64,000 nt of DNA from Cognatundibacterium rivi (lineage in GTDB: Bacteria > Pseudomonadota > Gammaproteobacteria > Burkholderiales > Burkholderiaceae_D): assembly GCF_018139565.1 (NCBI RefSeq), contig NZ_JAGSPK010000003.1, positions 1 to 64,000 on the forward strand. The letters are read 5' to 3'. A model generated the notes under the pieces. That model ran no database searches. It had not been told where the DNA came from and saw nothing but the letters and a program-made list of their open reading frames with translations. The position numbers and the translations under genes are program-made. Of the stretch, positions 45,610-55,774 are shown piece after piece; the stretch's first letter is position 1; each line of letters begins with the position of its first letter.

Positions 45610-45852
45610 TCAAACGCGAGTGCGGGTATCAGCATTCACAGTGGCATCGGCTTTATCGATCTTGTCCGCAGGAACAATCTCTATCACCACCTTAGGTTCC
45701 CACGCCTGCCAGTCATCGCCAAATAATTCAGCAGGATGAGCAGTGCGATCGGCACCATTTCCGCAACGCATCGCGTCGGCTGGGCAATACTCATCGCAAC
45801 CCCAGCAGATACGCTCAGGATTCTTAGGTTGCACAGGAAACTTTTTTGCCAT
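45610..45852 (-). CDS. DUF3079 domain protein
   Basis: This 80-residue protein has a compact cysteine pattern, ICWGCDEYCPADAMRCGNG, that could bind one metal ion, and an acidic C-terminus. The family DUF3079 is common in Burkholderiales and has no known function. HPAELFGDDW is a further conserved-looking stretch. The start MAKKFPVQP at 45852 is chosen over one three codons upstream. Confidence 0.83.
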   Translation of the reverse strand: MAKKFPVQPKNPERICWGCDEYCPADAMRCGNGADRTAHPAELFGDDWQAWEPKVVIEIVPADKIDKADATVNADTRTRV

Positions 45853-46146
45853 CGTCGCCACCGTTTCAATGCCTTTGCTACATCTTACCCTGTCCGGTAA
45901 GACACTTCCTTGATCCAGGACTAGTTTTGACAGCCTCTACCATCTGCTCACAACAAACCTCTTATTTATCTTAGCAATCGGAAAAACAGGATCGTCTGTG
46001 CGCAGGAGGTAACGCGGAGACGATGCACGTTGACACAACACAAAGTTGCTGAAAAATAAGTCACAAGAAAGTTATAGAAACGGCGTTTTCTGTCGTTAAG
46101 CAAAGACAGAGCTATTCGTCTCTGAACTTATTCTGAGGAGCGCAAC

Positions 46147-46809
46147 ATGGATCTGAGTGTATCGGGCATCAACACAACCACTCCGGCAACACTGACAAAA
46201 CCATCGGCTGGCGTCAAACGAACGGATGGCAATAACGACAATGCGGGCAATGCAGGGAATACAGTAGCGGGCGACAAAGTCAGCCTCGATTCCAGCTCCG
46301 GCGTCAAAGATTCGCCAGTCTATGGTGATCCGAGAACCAAGGTATCCTCAAGCTCGGATGTCGCAAGTGCGGTCGAAGAAGCCAATCGCAAGGCACAACA
46401 AATCACGGATTTAATTAAATCTGCAGTGCAGCAGCAAGGTTTGCAGTTATCCAAAGTTGTCAGTGGTGAACAAAAAATCACTGCGTCTGCCGACGACATC
46501 AAGGCGGCGCAGGCAGCGGTTGCCGACGGTGGTGAGTTCAGCGCACAAAAAACCGCAGAGCGCATTCTGACCTTTGCTAAAGCCGCCATCGGTGGCGATC
46601 CGGCGAAATTGCAGAAAATTCGCGATGCCGTAGAAAAGGGCTTCAAGGAAGCCGCCGATATCCTTGGCGGCAGCCTGCCAGACATCAGTCAGCAGACCTT
46701 AAAAGCGGTTCGCGCAGAATTTGATCGCTGGCAGACACAAGGCTTGCCGACTGGCGATACGGTCAGTTTATCGTCCCCGACACAAGCATCGTCGGACATT
46801 AAAAAGTAG
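46147..46809 (+). CDS. DUF5610-like protein
   Basis: This 220-residue protein has a long Ser/Thr/Asn/Gly-rich N-terminus (about 1-65), a helical middle and the segment TAERILTFAKAAIGGDP to VEKGFKEAADILGG and LPDISQQTLKAV. That segment resembles the DUF5610 domain, often seen in proteins of motile proteobacteria. No signal peptide is present. The function is unknown. The ribosome site GAGGAG is good, and a strong terminator follows, so it is a single-gene unit. Confidence 0.75.
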   Translation: MDLSVSGINTTTPATLTKPSAGVKRTDGNNDNAGNAGNTVAGDKVSLDSSSGVKDSPVYGDPRTKVSSSSDVASAVEEANRKAQQITDLIKSAVQQQGLQLSKVVSGEQKITASADDIKAAQAAVADGGEFSAQKTAERILTFAKAAIGGDPAKLQKIRDAVEKGFKEAADILGGSLPDISQQTLKAVRAEFDRWQTQGLPTGDTVSLSSPTQASSDIKK

Positions 46810-46831
46810 CATTCAATCGCATTCATTATTT

Positions 46832-46873
46832 AAAAAAGCCGTTGCCGTCGATATGACGGCAACGGCTTTTTTT
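46832..46873 (+). terminator. Terminator after the DUF5610-like gene
   Basis: A perfect 18-base stem (AAAAAAGCCGTTGCCGTC with its complement) around GATAT is followed by T-rich sequence. Confidence 0.92.
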
Positions 46874-46971
46874 ATGTCAACACAGCCTCAGGTATAGATT
46901 CACATTGAACATGCCAGATGCGCTGCAAGCGCTACCTGCAATTTCCTTATTTCTATTTCCAGATACTGGGA

Positions 46972-47034
46972 GGGAGTATCTTTAAAAACAGGCTGTTTGT
47001 CCTATTAAAATAGCGGTCATTCAAATATACCCCC
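46972..47034. repeat. GGGAGTAT-ended interspersed repeat, copy C
   Basis: The ends are GGGAGTATCTTTAAA and AAATATACCCCC, 63 bases apart. The interior holds CCTATT-AA-AATAGCGG, in the place where copy A has CCTTATT..AATAAGG. It is the most diverged of the three copies. Confidence 0.65.
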
Positions 47035-47224
47035 ACCTTTTAGCTACCAAACTACCTGCAGTAATGCTGTACGCAGCGTCCGTGCGGTCGCATCGAACCT
47101 GGGTTGTTGACGAGAATGCACTGACAGCGACACTTTGTTTGCTACACTCCCAGCTCAGGTACAATCGCGCCCCGGCACGCGATCCAGCGCGCAACATCAT
47201 TATTCAGAAAACAACAGGCTCAGC

Positions 47225-48361
47225 ATGAATTCACCTTCTCCACAATTGCAATGGACAGAAAACGACGAAGTACGCAGTTGTCGCTGGCATGCAGAGAATG
47301 GCGCGCCGCCGCCAAAGCGGGTGCAGATCGCTGATGACCGCATGAGCACAGAAGTCGCCTACAAGCTGGCTTGCGAAGGAACCGCCTTGTTGTGGCGCGG
47401 CGATTTTCAGAATGCCAAACAATTGTTGCAGGCGCTCGCCCGTCGTATCGACAAAAAACCGGCTGGTAAAAAAAAGAACGTCGCGACGACTGCTGCTGAA
47501 GCCTTCCATTTACACCGGCAGACTCAGTCTCAGCGCGCGCGGGTACTGGCCATGGTATTAATTCCATTCGAGGCGAATTACCGTATTCCGCTGCGCCGCG
47601 CGCCAGATGTTGTTACTGCCTGCACTGAAGCCTATGGCGCACCTGGCACCGCATTTATAACTTCATTACGTGAGTTGCTCGGCATCATCGGCGCCCATGA
47701 ATGGCGTAAAAATGGCGTAGAGATTGCAGCGCTTGGCGCAAAAATCCATCCGCATTACGGCGTGTTTTCTCCGGTACGTGGCGAATATCTCGATCTGCTG
47801 GCCAAAGCGCCACTGCCGTCCAAAGAACTCGCATTCGACATCGGCACAGGTACCGGGGTCGTCTCAGCATTGCTGGCAAAACGTGGCGTCAGAAAAATCA
47901 TCGCAACCGACCTCGACCCGCGCGCCTTGCGTTGCGCCAGCGACAATGTCGAGCGGCTTGGACTAACAACACAAGTTGAATTGCAGCAGACTGATTTATT
48001 CCCCGACGGTAAAGCACCGTTGATCGTCTGTAACCCGCCTTGGTTGCCAGCACGTCCAAATTCGGCCATAGAACACGCCATTTATGATCCAGAAAGCCGC
48101 ATGTTACGTGGCTTTCTGGCCGGTGTTGCCGATCATCTGGAAACCAACGGCGAAGCCTGGCTGATCATGTCTGATTTTGCAGAACATCTGGGCTTACGTA
48201 CCCAGACTGAACTGTGGGACTGGATAAATGCGGCGGGTCTCGTCGTCGCAGGCAAAATGGATATCAAGCCACGTCATCCAAAATCCACAGACAGCACTGA
48301 TCCCTTGCATGCGGCACGGGTCAAAGAAGTGACTTCGCTGTGGCGTCTGAAATTAAAATAA
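47225..48361 (+). CDS. Class I SAM-dependent methyltransferase (N5-glutamine/adenine-type NPPW)
   Basis: This 378-residue protein has an N-terminal domain of about 190 residues and a Rossmann methyltransferase domain. Motif I is AFDIGTGTGVVSALLA, then IATDLDPRALRCASDN, and the catalytic NPPW in IVCNPPWLPARPN. NPPW/NPPY enzymes methylate amide or exocyclic amino groups of proteins, DNA or RNA (PrmC, RsmC and relatives). The specific substrate cannot be told. The start MNSPSPQLQW at 47225 is preferred over one 30 codons earlier. Confidence 0.85.
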   Translation: MNSPSPQLQWTENDEVRSCRWHAENGAPPPKRVQIADDRMSTEVAYKLACEGTALLWRGDFQNAKQLLQALARRIDKKPAGKKKNVATTAAEAFHLHRQTQSQRARVLAMVLIPFEANYRIPLRRAPDVVTACTEAYGAPGTAFITSLRELLGIIGAHEWRKNGVEIAALGAKIHPHYGVFSPVRGEYLDLLAKAPLPSKELAFDIGTGTGVVSALLAKRGVRKIIATDLDPRALRCASDNVERLGLTTQVELQQTDLFPDGKAPLIVCNPPWLPARPNSAIEHAIYDPESRMLRGFLAGVADHLETNGEAWLIMSDFAEHLGLRTQTELWDWINAAGLVVAGKMDIKPRHPKSTDSTDPLHAARVKEVTSLWRLKLK

Positions 48362-48436
48362 ACTTCAACATCATCACTCATTAATAATTCAGCATCAGAC
48401 TTAACTTAAATTTCGTCCGCATATTAACCAATCATC

Positions 48437-48649
48437 ATGAATAAACCAGCCCGCATCCTCACTTTCAAATGTAAAAAATGCAGTAAATCTGTTCAGGTAT
48501 TTTTGCAGAAAGTCTCTGCCTGCTCGCACATACAACCATACCAAGGCATCTGCACCTGCGGTGAAGTCATGAAACACGCGACCGGCAACAAAGAAGCGGT
48601 CGAGTCCTACCTGAGTTCGAATGACGTCACCTGGTCACATCACCACTAA
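48437..48649 (+). CDS. Small cysteine-rich protein, possible zinc ribbon
   Basis: This 70-residue protein has two cysteine pairs, CKKC near residue 12 and CTCGE near residue 39, plus a single Cys at about 29. That is a zinc-ribbon-like spacing. It ends in WSHHH. I do not recognise a family. There is no signal peptide. It lies 75 bases after the methyltransferase gene on the same strand, with a weak ribosome site. Confidence 0.6.
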   Translation: MNKPARILTFKCKKCSKSVQVFLQKVSACSHIQPYQGICTCGEVMKHATGNKEAVESYLSSNDVTWSHHH

Positions 48650-48860
48650 CACCAATTAACTCTGAAAAAAGCAACGATTGCTTCGCTGCCAAAATCCTTC
48701 AGTATTTGCAATATCAGAGATTCATTTGCGTAAAATCAGTCCACGCAATGACAGAAATCGCGCAGAAACGCACTGAATCCATCCGGAATTCGCGTTTTAC
48801 ACGGCTGCTGAGAGCGAAAGCATTTATAATCTACCGCTTTGCAGCAGTTTTCTGGACACA

Positions 48861-49841
48861 ATGAAGGTATTCCGCGGACTTCCGAATGCAGCCTCCCGTG
48901 CCGCTTGTGCATTGGCGATAGGCAACTTTGATGGGGTGCATCTTGGCCATCAGACTTTGCTCGCCCATCTGCGCGAAGCTGCTGATCGTCTCGGTATCGA
49001 GGCCGCGGTAATGACGTTTGAACCACATCCCCGCGCATTCTTTGCCAAACTGGCTGGCGATTTATCGAAAGCCCCTGCTCGCATTGCCAATCTGCGCGAC
49101 AACCTGACTTCGCTGCAAAACGCGAATGTCGATCGCGTAATCGTGGAGCATTTCAATGCCTATTTTGCCTCTTTGTCACCACAAGACTTTATAGAAAAAG
49201 TGCTGGTTGAAGGTTTGCATGTGAAATGGCTGATGGTTGGCGAAGATTTCTGCTTCGGCGCCAAACGCGCTGGCAGTATCGCAATGCTGGAAGCCGCAGG
49301 CAAAATCCACGGTTTTGAAGTCGTGACCTTAGCCTCAGTGCAAAATAATGGCGTCAGAATTTCGTCTTCGGCCGTACGCGCTGCGTTGGTGCAAGGTGAT
49401 TTTGCCGAAGCGCAGGCTTTGCTGGGTCACCCTTACCGCATTTCTGGCCACGTCACACACGGACAAAAACTGGGTCGTACTATCGGTTTTCCGACACTGA
49501 ATTTGCAGATCGCGCATCATCGCCCTGCCCTGACCGGTATTTTTATTGTCCAAGTGCACGGCCTCGCAAATCAGCCGCTGCCTGCTGTCGCCAGCCTGGG
49601 CGTGCGCCCTACCGTGGATGACAGCGGACGTGTGCTGCTAGAAACGCATGTGTTCGACTACAGCGGCAACGCTTACGGCAAAATCGTACAAATCGAGTTT
49701 TTACAGAAACTGCGTGACGAAGAGAAATACAGTGATCTGGAAACACTGACCGCTGCGATTCAGCGTGATGCCGATCAGGCCCGCGCTTATTTTGGTATCA
49801 CAACGCGCATCCCCGCCAGTAACGCTACTGACCGAATTTGA
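48861..49841 (+). CDS. ribF: Bifunctional riboflavin kinase/FAD synthetase RibF
   Basis: This 326-residue enzyme makes FMN and then FAD. The N-terminal adenylyltransferase domain has [14 protein letters not shown] and the late [10 protein letters not shown]. The C-terminal kinase domain has [20 protein letters not shown] and [11 protein letters not shown]. It is first in the ribF-ileS-lspA-coaBC-dut run, a usual order in Burkholderiales. Its end lies about 50 bases before the ileS start. No FMN riboswitch was seen upstream. Confidence 0.96.
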   Translation: MKVFRGLPNAASRAACALAIGNFDGVHLGHQTLLAHLREAADRLGIEAAVMTFEPHPRAFFAKLAGDLSKAPARIANLRDNLTSLQNANVDRVIVEHFNAYFASLSPQDFIEKVLVEGLHVKWLMVGEDFCFGAKRAGSIAMLEAAGKIHGFEVVTLASVQNNGVRISSSAVRAALVQGDFAEAQALLGHPYRISGHVTHGQKLGRTIGFPTLNLQIAHHRPALTGIFIVQVHGLANQPLPAVASLGVRPTVDDSGRVLLETHVFDYSGNAYGKIVQIEFLQKLRDEEKYSDLETLTAAIQRDADQARAYFGITTRIPASNATDRI

Positions 49842-49894
49842 AGAAACAATTTCTCGTTGTTTCTTCTCTCAATATCCTTACAAGAAAATTCATC

Positions 49895-52768
49895 ATGTCT
49901 GAAAACAAAGCGGCTAAATCTGCCAGTAAATATCCGGTTAATATGACCGAAACTGCCTTTCCTATGCGTGGCGACCTCGCCAAACGTGAACCTAAATGGG
50001 TCAAGGAATGGCAAGACAGACAAATTTATCAGCGCATCCGTAAAGCCAGTGCCGGTCGTCCTAAATTTATTCTGCACGATGGTCCTCCTTATGCCAACGG
50101 CGATATCCATCTGGGTCATGCCGTCAACAAGATACTGAAAGACATGATCATTAAAGCCCGCACCATGGCTGGCTTTGATGCACCGTATGTCCCTGGCTGG
50201 GATTGCCACGGCATGCCGATTGAAATTCAGGTAGAAAAATTATTTGGCAAAAACCTGCCTGTGGCTGAAGTACATGCCAAAGCACGCGTGTATGCGAATG
50301 AACAGATAGAAAAGCAAAAAGCCGGTTTCATCCGTCTGGGTGTTCTGGGTGAATGGGACAATCCTTATAAAACCATGGCCTTTGGCAATGAAGCCGATGA
50401 GTTGCGTGCCCTCGGTAAATTACTGGAAAAAGGCTATGTCTATCGCGGCCTGAAACCAGTCAACTGGTGTTTTGATTGCGGCTCTGCACTGGCAGAAGCT
50501 GAAGTCGAATACGAAAACAAACGCGATCCATCCATCGATGTTGGTTTCCCGTTTGCAGGGGCTGAAGAAAACGACAAACTGGCGGTGGCGTTCAAGCTGG
50601 GCAAGCTGCCACTGGACAAAGGCTATTGCGTGATCTGGACCACAACGCCGTGGACCATCCCGTCGAATCAGGCATTGAATATGCATCCTGAAATCACTTA
50701 CGCACTGGTCAAGACCCAGCGCGAAGGTGACGATGTCCTGCTGATCCTCGCAAAAGACCTGGTCGAAACCTGCCTGACTAACTACGGCCTGACTGGCGAA
50801 ATCATTGCCACCTGTCTGGGTGCAGATTTATCCGAAATTAAATTTAAACATCCGTTGGCCGCAATGGATGTGGGCTATGACCGTTTCTCTCCGGTCTATC
50901 TGGGTGATTACGTCAGTACCGAAACCGGTACCGGCGTGGTTCACTCCGCACCAGCCTACGGTATAGAAGATTTCCAGTCATGCAAGGCACATGGCATGAA
51001 GGACGACGACATCATCGCTCCTGTGATGGGTGATGGCCGGTTCGCGTCCAGCCTGCCTTTCTTTGCCGGTATGACGATCTGGGAGGCGTCCAAGCCTATC
51101 TGCGAAAAACTGAAAGAAGCGGGTACATTGTTCTCGTTGAAAATGTTTGATCATAGCTATATGCATTGCTGGCGTCATAAAACGCCGATCATCTATCGCG
51201 CCACCTCACAGTGGTTTGCCAGCATGGATAACACGCCCACAGCGGGCGGCGACAGCCTGCGTCAGACGGCATTGAAAGCCATTGATGAAACAGCCTTCTT
51301 CCCCGCGTGGGGTAAGGCACGTTTGCATGGCATGATCGCCAACCGCCCTGACTGGACCTTGTCACGTCAGCGTCAATGGGGCGTGCCTATGGCATTCTTC
51401 CTGCATAAAGAAACCGGTCAGCTGCATCCACGCACACCAGAATTGCTGGAACAGATCGCGCTGCGCATGGAAAAAGAAGGCATCGAAGCCTGGCAAAAAA
51501 TCGAAGTCGCTGATTTGCTTGGCGATGAAGCAGATATGTATGTGAAAAACCGCGACACGTTGGATGTCTGGTTTGATTCCGGCGTTACACATCAGACTGT
51601 CTTGCGTGGTTCACACAAACAACAGCTGCAGTTCCCGGCCGATTTGTATCTCGAAGGTTCTGATCAGCATCGCGGCTGGTTCCACTCTTCGCTGCTGACC
51701 GCATCGATGCTGGATGGCCGTGCGCCTTATAAAGCCTTGCTGACGCATGGTTTTACCGTCGATGGCGAAGGTAAAAAGATGTCCAAATCTTTGGGCAATA
51801 CCTTAGCACCGCAAAAAATATCCGACACACTCGGCGCAGACATCCTGCGTCTGTGGGTCGCGTCGTCTGATTATTCCGGCGAACTGTCTATTTCTGACGA
51901 AATCCTGAAACGTGTGACGGAAGCTTATCGCCGCATCCGTAATACTTTGCGCTTCTTGCTGGCCAATACGTCTGATTTTGATGCCGCCAAAGATGCAGTT
52001 GCTATCAATGAGCTGCTGGAAATCGACCGCTATGCGATCGCCAATACGGCGGCGTTGCAGAAAGATATTCTGGCGCATTTTGATGCATTTGAATTCCATC
52101 CTGTGGTCAGCAAATTGCAGTCTTTCTGCTCAGAAGATCTCGGTGGTTTCTACCTCGATATTCTGAAAGACCGTCTGTACACCAGCGGCACGACCTCACA
52201 CGCGCGCCGTTCGGCTCAAACAGCGATCTGGCATATCACCCAATCGCTGCTGCGTCTGATGGCGCCGATGCTGTCGTTCACTGCCGAAGAAGCATGGCAA
52301 TTCTTTGCCGCTGCCGATGCCTACAAAGACAGTGATGAAACCATCTTCACGCAAACTTATTACCAGTTGCCAGAAATCGCCGATGCAGCTGCCTTGCTTG
52401 CCAAATTCAATGCATTACGCACAGTACGTGCAGATGTGACCAAACAATTGGAAGAAGTCCGGGTATCCGGTGCGATTGGCTCATCATTGCAGGCAGAAGT
52501 AGCAATCAAAGCTGCAGGCGATAAATTTGCGGTGCTGAATAGTCTGGCAGACGATTTGAAATTTACGCTGATCACCTCTGCCGCTACAGTGGAACAAGTT
52601 GCGACAGAAGCAGAAGAAGCCGTCGTTGTGACACCATCCAAATACGAGAAATGTGAGCGTTGCTGGCATTATCGTGCTGACGTTGGCAGCAATGCTGAAC
52701 ACAAAGGTTTGTGTGGCCGCTGTGTCAGCAATTTGTTTGGTGCGGGTGAAACGCGTCGTTTCGCGTAA
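49895..52768 (+). CDS. ileS: Isoleucyl-tRNA synthetase IleS
   Basis: This 957-residue class I synthetase has the HIGH motif as HLGH in [16 protein letters not shown], the editing domain ([30 protein letters not shown]), and KMSKS in [14 protein letters not shown]-terminal zinc-finger has CERCWHYR and LCGRCVSN. It charges tRNA-Ile in the cytosol. The start MSENKAAK at 49895 is chosen; an in-frame start at 49838 overlaps ribF by 4 bases and cannot be excluded. A terminator follows. Confidence 0.97.
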   Translation: MSENKAAKSASKYPVNMTETAFPMRGDLAKREPKWVKEWQDRQIYQRIRKASAGRPKFILHDGPPYANGDIHLGHAVNKILKDMIIKARTMAGFDAPYVPGWDCHGMPIEIQVEKLFGKNLPVAEVHAKARVYANEQIEKQKAGFIRLGVLGEWDNPYKTMAFGNEADELRALGKLLEKGYVYRGLKPVNWCFDCGSALAEAEVEYENKRDPSIDVGFPFAGAEENDKLAVAFKLGKLPLDKGYCVIWTTTPWTIPSNQALNMHPEITYALVKTQREGDDVLLILAKDLVETCLTNYGLTGEIIATCLGADLSEIKFKHPLAAMDVGYDRFSPVYLGDYVSTETGTGVVHSAPAYGIEDFQSCKAHGMKDDDIIAPVMGDGRFASSLPFFAGMTIWEASKPICEKLKEAGTLFSLKMFDHSYMHCWRHKTPIIYRATSQWFASMDNTPTAGGDSLRQTALKAIDETAFFPAWGKARLHGMIANRPDWTLSRQRQWGVPMAFFLHKETGQLHPRTPELLEQIALRMEKEGIEAWQKIEVADLLGDEADMYVKNRDTLDVWFDSGVTHQTVLRGSHKQQLQFPADLYLEGSDQHRGWFHSSLLTASMLDGRAPYKALLTHGFTVDGEGKKMSKSLGNTLAPQKISDTLGADILRLWVASSDYSGELSISDEILKRVTEAYRRIRNTLRFLLANTSDFDAAKDAVAINELLEIDRYAIANTAALQKDILAHFDAFEFHPVVSKLQSFCSEDLGGFYLDILKDRLYTSGTTSHARRSAQTAIWHITQSLLRLMAPMLSFTAEEAWQFFAAADAYKDSDETIFTQTYYQLPEIADAAALLAKFNALRTVRADVTKQLEEVRVSGAIGSSLQAEVAIKAAGDKFAVLNSLADDLKFTLITSAATVEQVATEAEEAVVVTPSKYEKCERCWHYRADVGSNAEHKGLCGRCVSNLFGAGETRRFA

Positions 52769-52782
52769 TTTTCAATACTGAG

Positions 52783-52820
52783 AAACAAGGTGGGTGAACA
52801 TCGTCTGCCCGCCTTGTTTT
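52783..52820 (+). terminator. Terminator after ileS
   Basis: AACAAGGTGGG pairs with CCCGCCTTGTT (one G:T pair) around a loop, followed by TT-rich sequence. It separates ileS from lspA, so lspA may have its own promoter. Confidence 0.75.
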
Positions 52821-52830
52821 AACGACGAAC

Positions 52831-52900
52831 AGACGCAAAATTGTTGCGGTGAGGCTTGGTGATGCAGGCATCATGCCAGTGCTGCGATTTTACGTCAGTC
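52831..52900. repeat. ACGCAAAA-ended inverted repeat element, copy 2
   Basis: The ends GACGCAAAATTGTTGC and GCTGCGATTTTACGTC pair imperfectly across about 65 bases. The left end matches copy 1 (32368..32460) over GACGCAAAATTGT and then GGC-TGG. It lies between ileS and lspA. Confidence 0.65.
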
Positions 52901-52984
52901 TGCAGCAAATGAAATTGCTTTAACTTTCTGACATCGCCTGCTTTCAGGTAAGGTTACGCCCATTCTCTTCTTTTCAGACTATCC

Positions 52985-53503
52985 ATGGCTACCAAAAAAC
53001 GTTCGAATTTCTCTGCTGGCTCAGCTACTTCGGGTTCTTCCCTGATCCCGTGGCTGTGTCTGGCGACGATCATTATTTTGTTTGATCAGGTCAGTAAAAT
53101 CACCATCACCAAATTATTCGCCTATGCTGAATCGCTGAGCGTTACCTCGTTTTTTAATCTGACGCTGGTCTATAACAAAGGGGCAGCATTCAGCTTTCTG
53201 GCAGCAGAATCTGGCTGGCAGCGCTATTTCTTTACGGCGATCGGGCTGATTGCTGCGGCGTACATTACCTATCTTCTGAAGCGTCATGCAACGCAAAAAC
53301 TGTTTTGTGCTGCACTGGCAATGATTATGGGCGGTGCACTGGGAAATGTAATTGACCGCCTGTTGTACGGTCATGTGATTGATTTTCTGGATTTCCACTA
53401 CCAAGAGATCTATCACTTCCCGGCCTTCAATATTGCCGACAGTGCGATCTGTATCGGTGCGGCGTTGTTCATTCTGGATGAATTGCGTCGCGTCAAAAAA
53501 TAA
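52985..53503 (+). CDS. lspA: Lipoprotein signal peptidase LspA
   Basis: This 172-residue inner-membrane aspartic peptidase has four membrane helices and the two catalytic aspartates in [12 protein letters not shown] and [14 protein letters not shown]. It cuts the signal peptide of diacylglyceryl-modified prolipoproteins. A Ser-rich N-terminal tail of about 20 residues precedes the first helix. It is followed by coaBC, whose ATG lies 12 bases after its stop. Confidence 0.96.
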   Translation: MATKKRSNFSAGSATSGSSLIPWLCLATIIILFDQVSKITITKLFAYAESLSVTSFFNLTLVYNKGAAFSFLAAESGWQRYFFTAIGLIAAAYITYLLKRHATQKLFCAALAMIMGGALGNVIDRLLYGHVIDFLDFHYQEIYHFPAFNIADSAICIGAALFILDELRRVKK

Positions 53504-53515
53504 GGAGTGCTGAAC

Positions 53516-54724
53516 ATGAGTCTGCGACTGGCTGGAAAAAAAATTGTACTTGGCATGACCGGTGGTGTCGCCTGCTACAAGGTCGCTGAATTAACGCGAG
53601 CCTTAGGTAAAGCAGGTGCTCACGTACAAGTGGTGATGACGCAGGCAGCAACCCAGTTCATCACACCAGTGACGATGCAAGCCTTGTCAGGCAATACCGT
53701 CTTTACCGATCAGTGGGACGCGCGCATTCATAACAATATGCCGCATATTGATCTGACACGCGATGCTGATGCCATCATCATTGCCCCCTGCAGCACCGAT
53801 TTCATGTTCAAACTCGCGCATGGTGCTTGTGACGATTTACTCTCCACGCTGTGCGTTGCGCGCCCTCGTCACGTTCCTTTGCTGATCGCCCCGGCCATGA
53901 ACGTCGAGATGTGGCAAAACCCGGCAACGCAGCGTAATCTCGCTCAGATTGAAGAGGACGGCATACAGGTACTGGGGCCTGCTGCCGGCGACCAGGCATG
54001 TGGTGAAACCGGCATGGGACGCATGCTGGAACCGGAGCAATTACTCACTGAAATCATCGCCGCATTCCAGCCCAAAATACTGGCTGGTAAGCACCTGCTG
54101 ATCACCGCAGGACCAACCTTCGAACCAATTGATCCGGTGCGCGGCATTACCAATTTATCGTCCGGAAAAATGGGTTACGCGATTGCGCTTGCCGCCTGGG
54201 AAGCCGGTGCGCAAGTGACGCTGGTGTCCGGCCCGACGGCCCTAGAAGCGCCGCATGGCGTGCGCCGCATTCACGTGCAGACCGCGCAGCAAATGCATGA
54301 TGCAGTGCTGAAAAGCCTGGCACAACACAAGCAGGATATTTTTGTTGCTGTCGCCGCCGTGGCCGATTGGCGCGTTGCCAATGCGAGTGAGCACAAACTG
54401 AAAAAAACGCAGCACGATGACACGCCACAACTGGTGTTTGCGCAAAACCCGGATATTCTGGCCACCGTCGCTGCGATGACTGGCGCACCGTACTGTGTTG
54501 GCTTTGCGGCGGAGTCAGAAAATCTGCTCGAATACGGTGCCGCGAAACGCATCAAAAAAAATATACCGCTGTTAGTGGGTAACATCGGTCACCACACGTT
54601 CGGCAAAGACGACAATGAACTCGTCTTATTTGACGAACACGGTCACACCGCGCTGCCGCGTGCAGACAAGCAAACACTGGCGATTCAATTGTTAGGCGAA
54701 ATCGCGCGACGCCTGCCACACTAA
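53516..54724 (+). CDS. coaBC: Bifunctional phosphopantothenoylcysteine synthetase/decarboxylase CoaBC
   Basis: This 402-residue enzyme performs two steps of coenzyme A synthesis. The N-terminal flavin decarboxylase half has GMTGGVACYKVAEL, the catalytic-His stretch MPHIDLTRDADAIIIAPCS, and the loop GDQACGETGMGRM. The C-terminal synthetase half has ITAGPTFEPIDPVRGITNLSSGKMGYA and the later AAVADWR. The ATG at 53516 lies 8 bases after an AAGGAG site; a GTG at 53507 overlaps that site and is rejected. Confidence 0.95.
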   Translation: MSLRLAGKKIVLGMTGGVACYKVAELTRALGKAGAHVQVVMTQAATQFITPVTMQALSGNTVFTDQWDARIHNNMPHIDLTRDADAIIIAPCSTDFMFKLAHGACDDLLSTLCVARPRHVPLLIAPAMNVEMWQNPATQRNLAQIEEDGIQVLGPAAGDQACGETGMGRMLEPEQLLTEIIAAFQPKILAGKHLLITAGPTFEPIDPVRGITNLSSGKMGYAIALAAWEAGAQVTLVSGPTALEAPHGVRRIHVQTAQQMHDAVLKSLAQHKQDIFVAVAAVADWRVANASEHKLKKTQHDDTPQLVFAQNPDILATVAAMTGAPYCVGFAAESENLLEYGAAKRIKKNIPLLVGNIGHHTFGKDDNELVLFDEHGHTALPRADKQTLAIQLLGEIARRLPH

Positions 54725-54769
54725 AGAACAAACTGTTCGCTCATTTCCATTTTCTTTTTCTGAGTTTTT

Positions 54770-55219
54770 ATGAAAAATATCGACCTCAAAATTCTTGATC
54801 CACGCATGAAAGACTTGTTGCCAAGTTATGGCACACCCGGCAGCGCAGGGCTGGACTTACGCGCTTGTCTGGATGAGTCGGTCACGATACAACCGGGCGA
54901 AACAGTATTGATTCCGACCGGGCTGGCAATCCATATTGCGGACCCGGCTTATGCCGCAATGATTCTGCCACGCAGCGGCATGGGCCACAAAAACGGCATA
55001 GTACTGGGTAATCTGGTGGGATTAATCGACTCTGATTACCAAGGTCAGCTGATGGTCTCGACCTGGAATCGTGGACACAGCGCATTCACGTTGAATCCTA
55101 TGGAACGACTGGCGCAATTAATTATCGTTCCAGTGGTGCAGGTTGGATTTAACATCGTGGAAGAGTTTGGCGACAGCGAACGCGGTGACGGTGGCTTTGG
55201 CAGCACTGGCAAACATTAA
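54770..55219 (+). CDS. dut: dUTP pyrophosphatase Dut
   Basis: This 149-residue trimeric dUTPase has all five family motifs: [45 protein letters not shown] and the C-terminal [12 protein letters not shown]. It converts dUTP to dUMP, keeping uracil out of DNA and feeding dTMP synthesis. It ends the ribF-to-dut run. Confidence 0.97.
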   Translation: MKNIDLKILDPRMKDLLPSYGTPGSAGLDLRACLDESVTIQPGETVLIPTGLAIHIADPAYAAMILPRSGMGHKNGIVLGNLVGLIDSDYQGQLMVSTWNRGHSAFTLNPMERLAQLIIVPVVQVGFNIVEEFGDSERGDGGFGSTGKH

Positions 55220-55234
55220 GCAACAGGACCCAGA

Positions 55235-55325
55235 AATAAATATACTCCCCCCTGTTTTTTATATTTTTACCTTTATCCCCGCAGAAAATAAGGGCTCTGA
55301 AATATACTCCCGGGAGTATATAAAT
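55235..55325. repeat. GGGAGTAT-ended repeat, copy B with a partial second unit
   Basis: Read on the minus strand, one unit starts GGGAGTATATTT at 55311 and continues AGCCCTTATTTTCTGC, matching copy A. A second end, GGGGGGAGTATATTTATT, starts at about 55252 in the same orientation. A facing end at 55312-55321 makes the palindrome ATATACTCCCGGGAGTATAT. It begins 16 bases after the dut stop. Confidence 0.75.
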
Positions 55326-55392
55326 AGCTAAATACGAAGTTTTGCACGTGCAAACAGCATAAGCAGCGTCCCTGCCCTCAGCGGCAGCGCAA

Positions 55393-55425
55393 AAAAAAAG
55401 CCGGAGCAAGCTCCGGTTTTTATTT
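55393..55425. terminator. Terminator after the 92-residue gene
   Basis: AAAAGCCGGAG and CTCCGGTTTTT pair around CAAG, with A/T runs on both sides. It directly follows the stop codon of the minus-strand gene and may also end dut transcripts. Confidence 0.85.
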
Positions 55426-55698
55426 TTTCATTTTACGGCTGCGACCTGCTGATTCGCGCAGTAAGGTGTAATTCCAGGTGTCTTCATGTGGCCCGGTGTC
55501 CAAAGTGACACAGATCAGAAATGTGTCATCTTCACCTTTAATCCGGCGACCGATTGCAGTATATTTTTTCCCTGCATCACGTCGGTCATATACATCTACT
55601 TCAACTTCTTTACCTTCTAATGCGGCAGGTGACAATACTGCATTAATCGTTTTGGTTGTGTAATCCAACACATACAATGGTGCGACAAAACTACCCAT
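55420..55698 (-). CDS. Conserved small protein of unknown function
   Basis: This 92-residue cytosolic protein has an N-terminal MGSFVAPLYVLDYTTKTINAV split as MGSFVAPLYV and LDYTTKTINAV, a segment EVDVYDRRDAGKKYTAIGRR and a basic tail RSRKMKK. It looks like a mixed alpha/beta or small beta-barrel domain, but I do not recognise the family. A ribosome-site-like GGGAGAT precedes the ATG, and a terminator follows the stop, so it is probably a real single-gene unit. It lies just downstream of clpA on the same strand. Confidence 0.72.
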   Translation of the reverse strand: MGSFVAPLYVLDYTTKTINAVLSPAALEGKEVEVDVYDRRDAGKKYTAIGRRIKGEDDTFLICVTLDTGPHEDTWNYTLLRESAGRSRKMKK

Positions 55699-55774
55699 TC
55701 TGATCTCCCGAGTGTGAACACCGCACGTTAGTTATACGCACAGCGATCAGTACGATAGCTGTGCACTTTTTTAT

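Larger units (their letters stand above)
46810..47224. other. Gap with terminator and repeat C
   Basis: This 415-base gap holds the terminator and the repeat described separately. Upstream of 47225 an open frame exists but does not look like protein. Confidence 0.55.
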
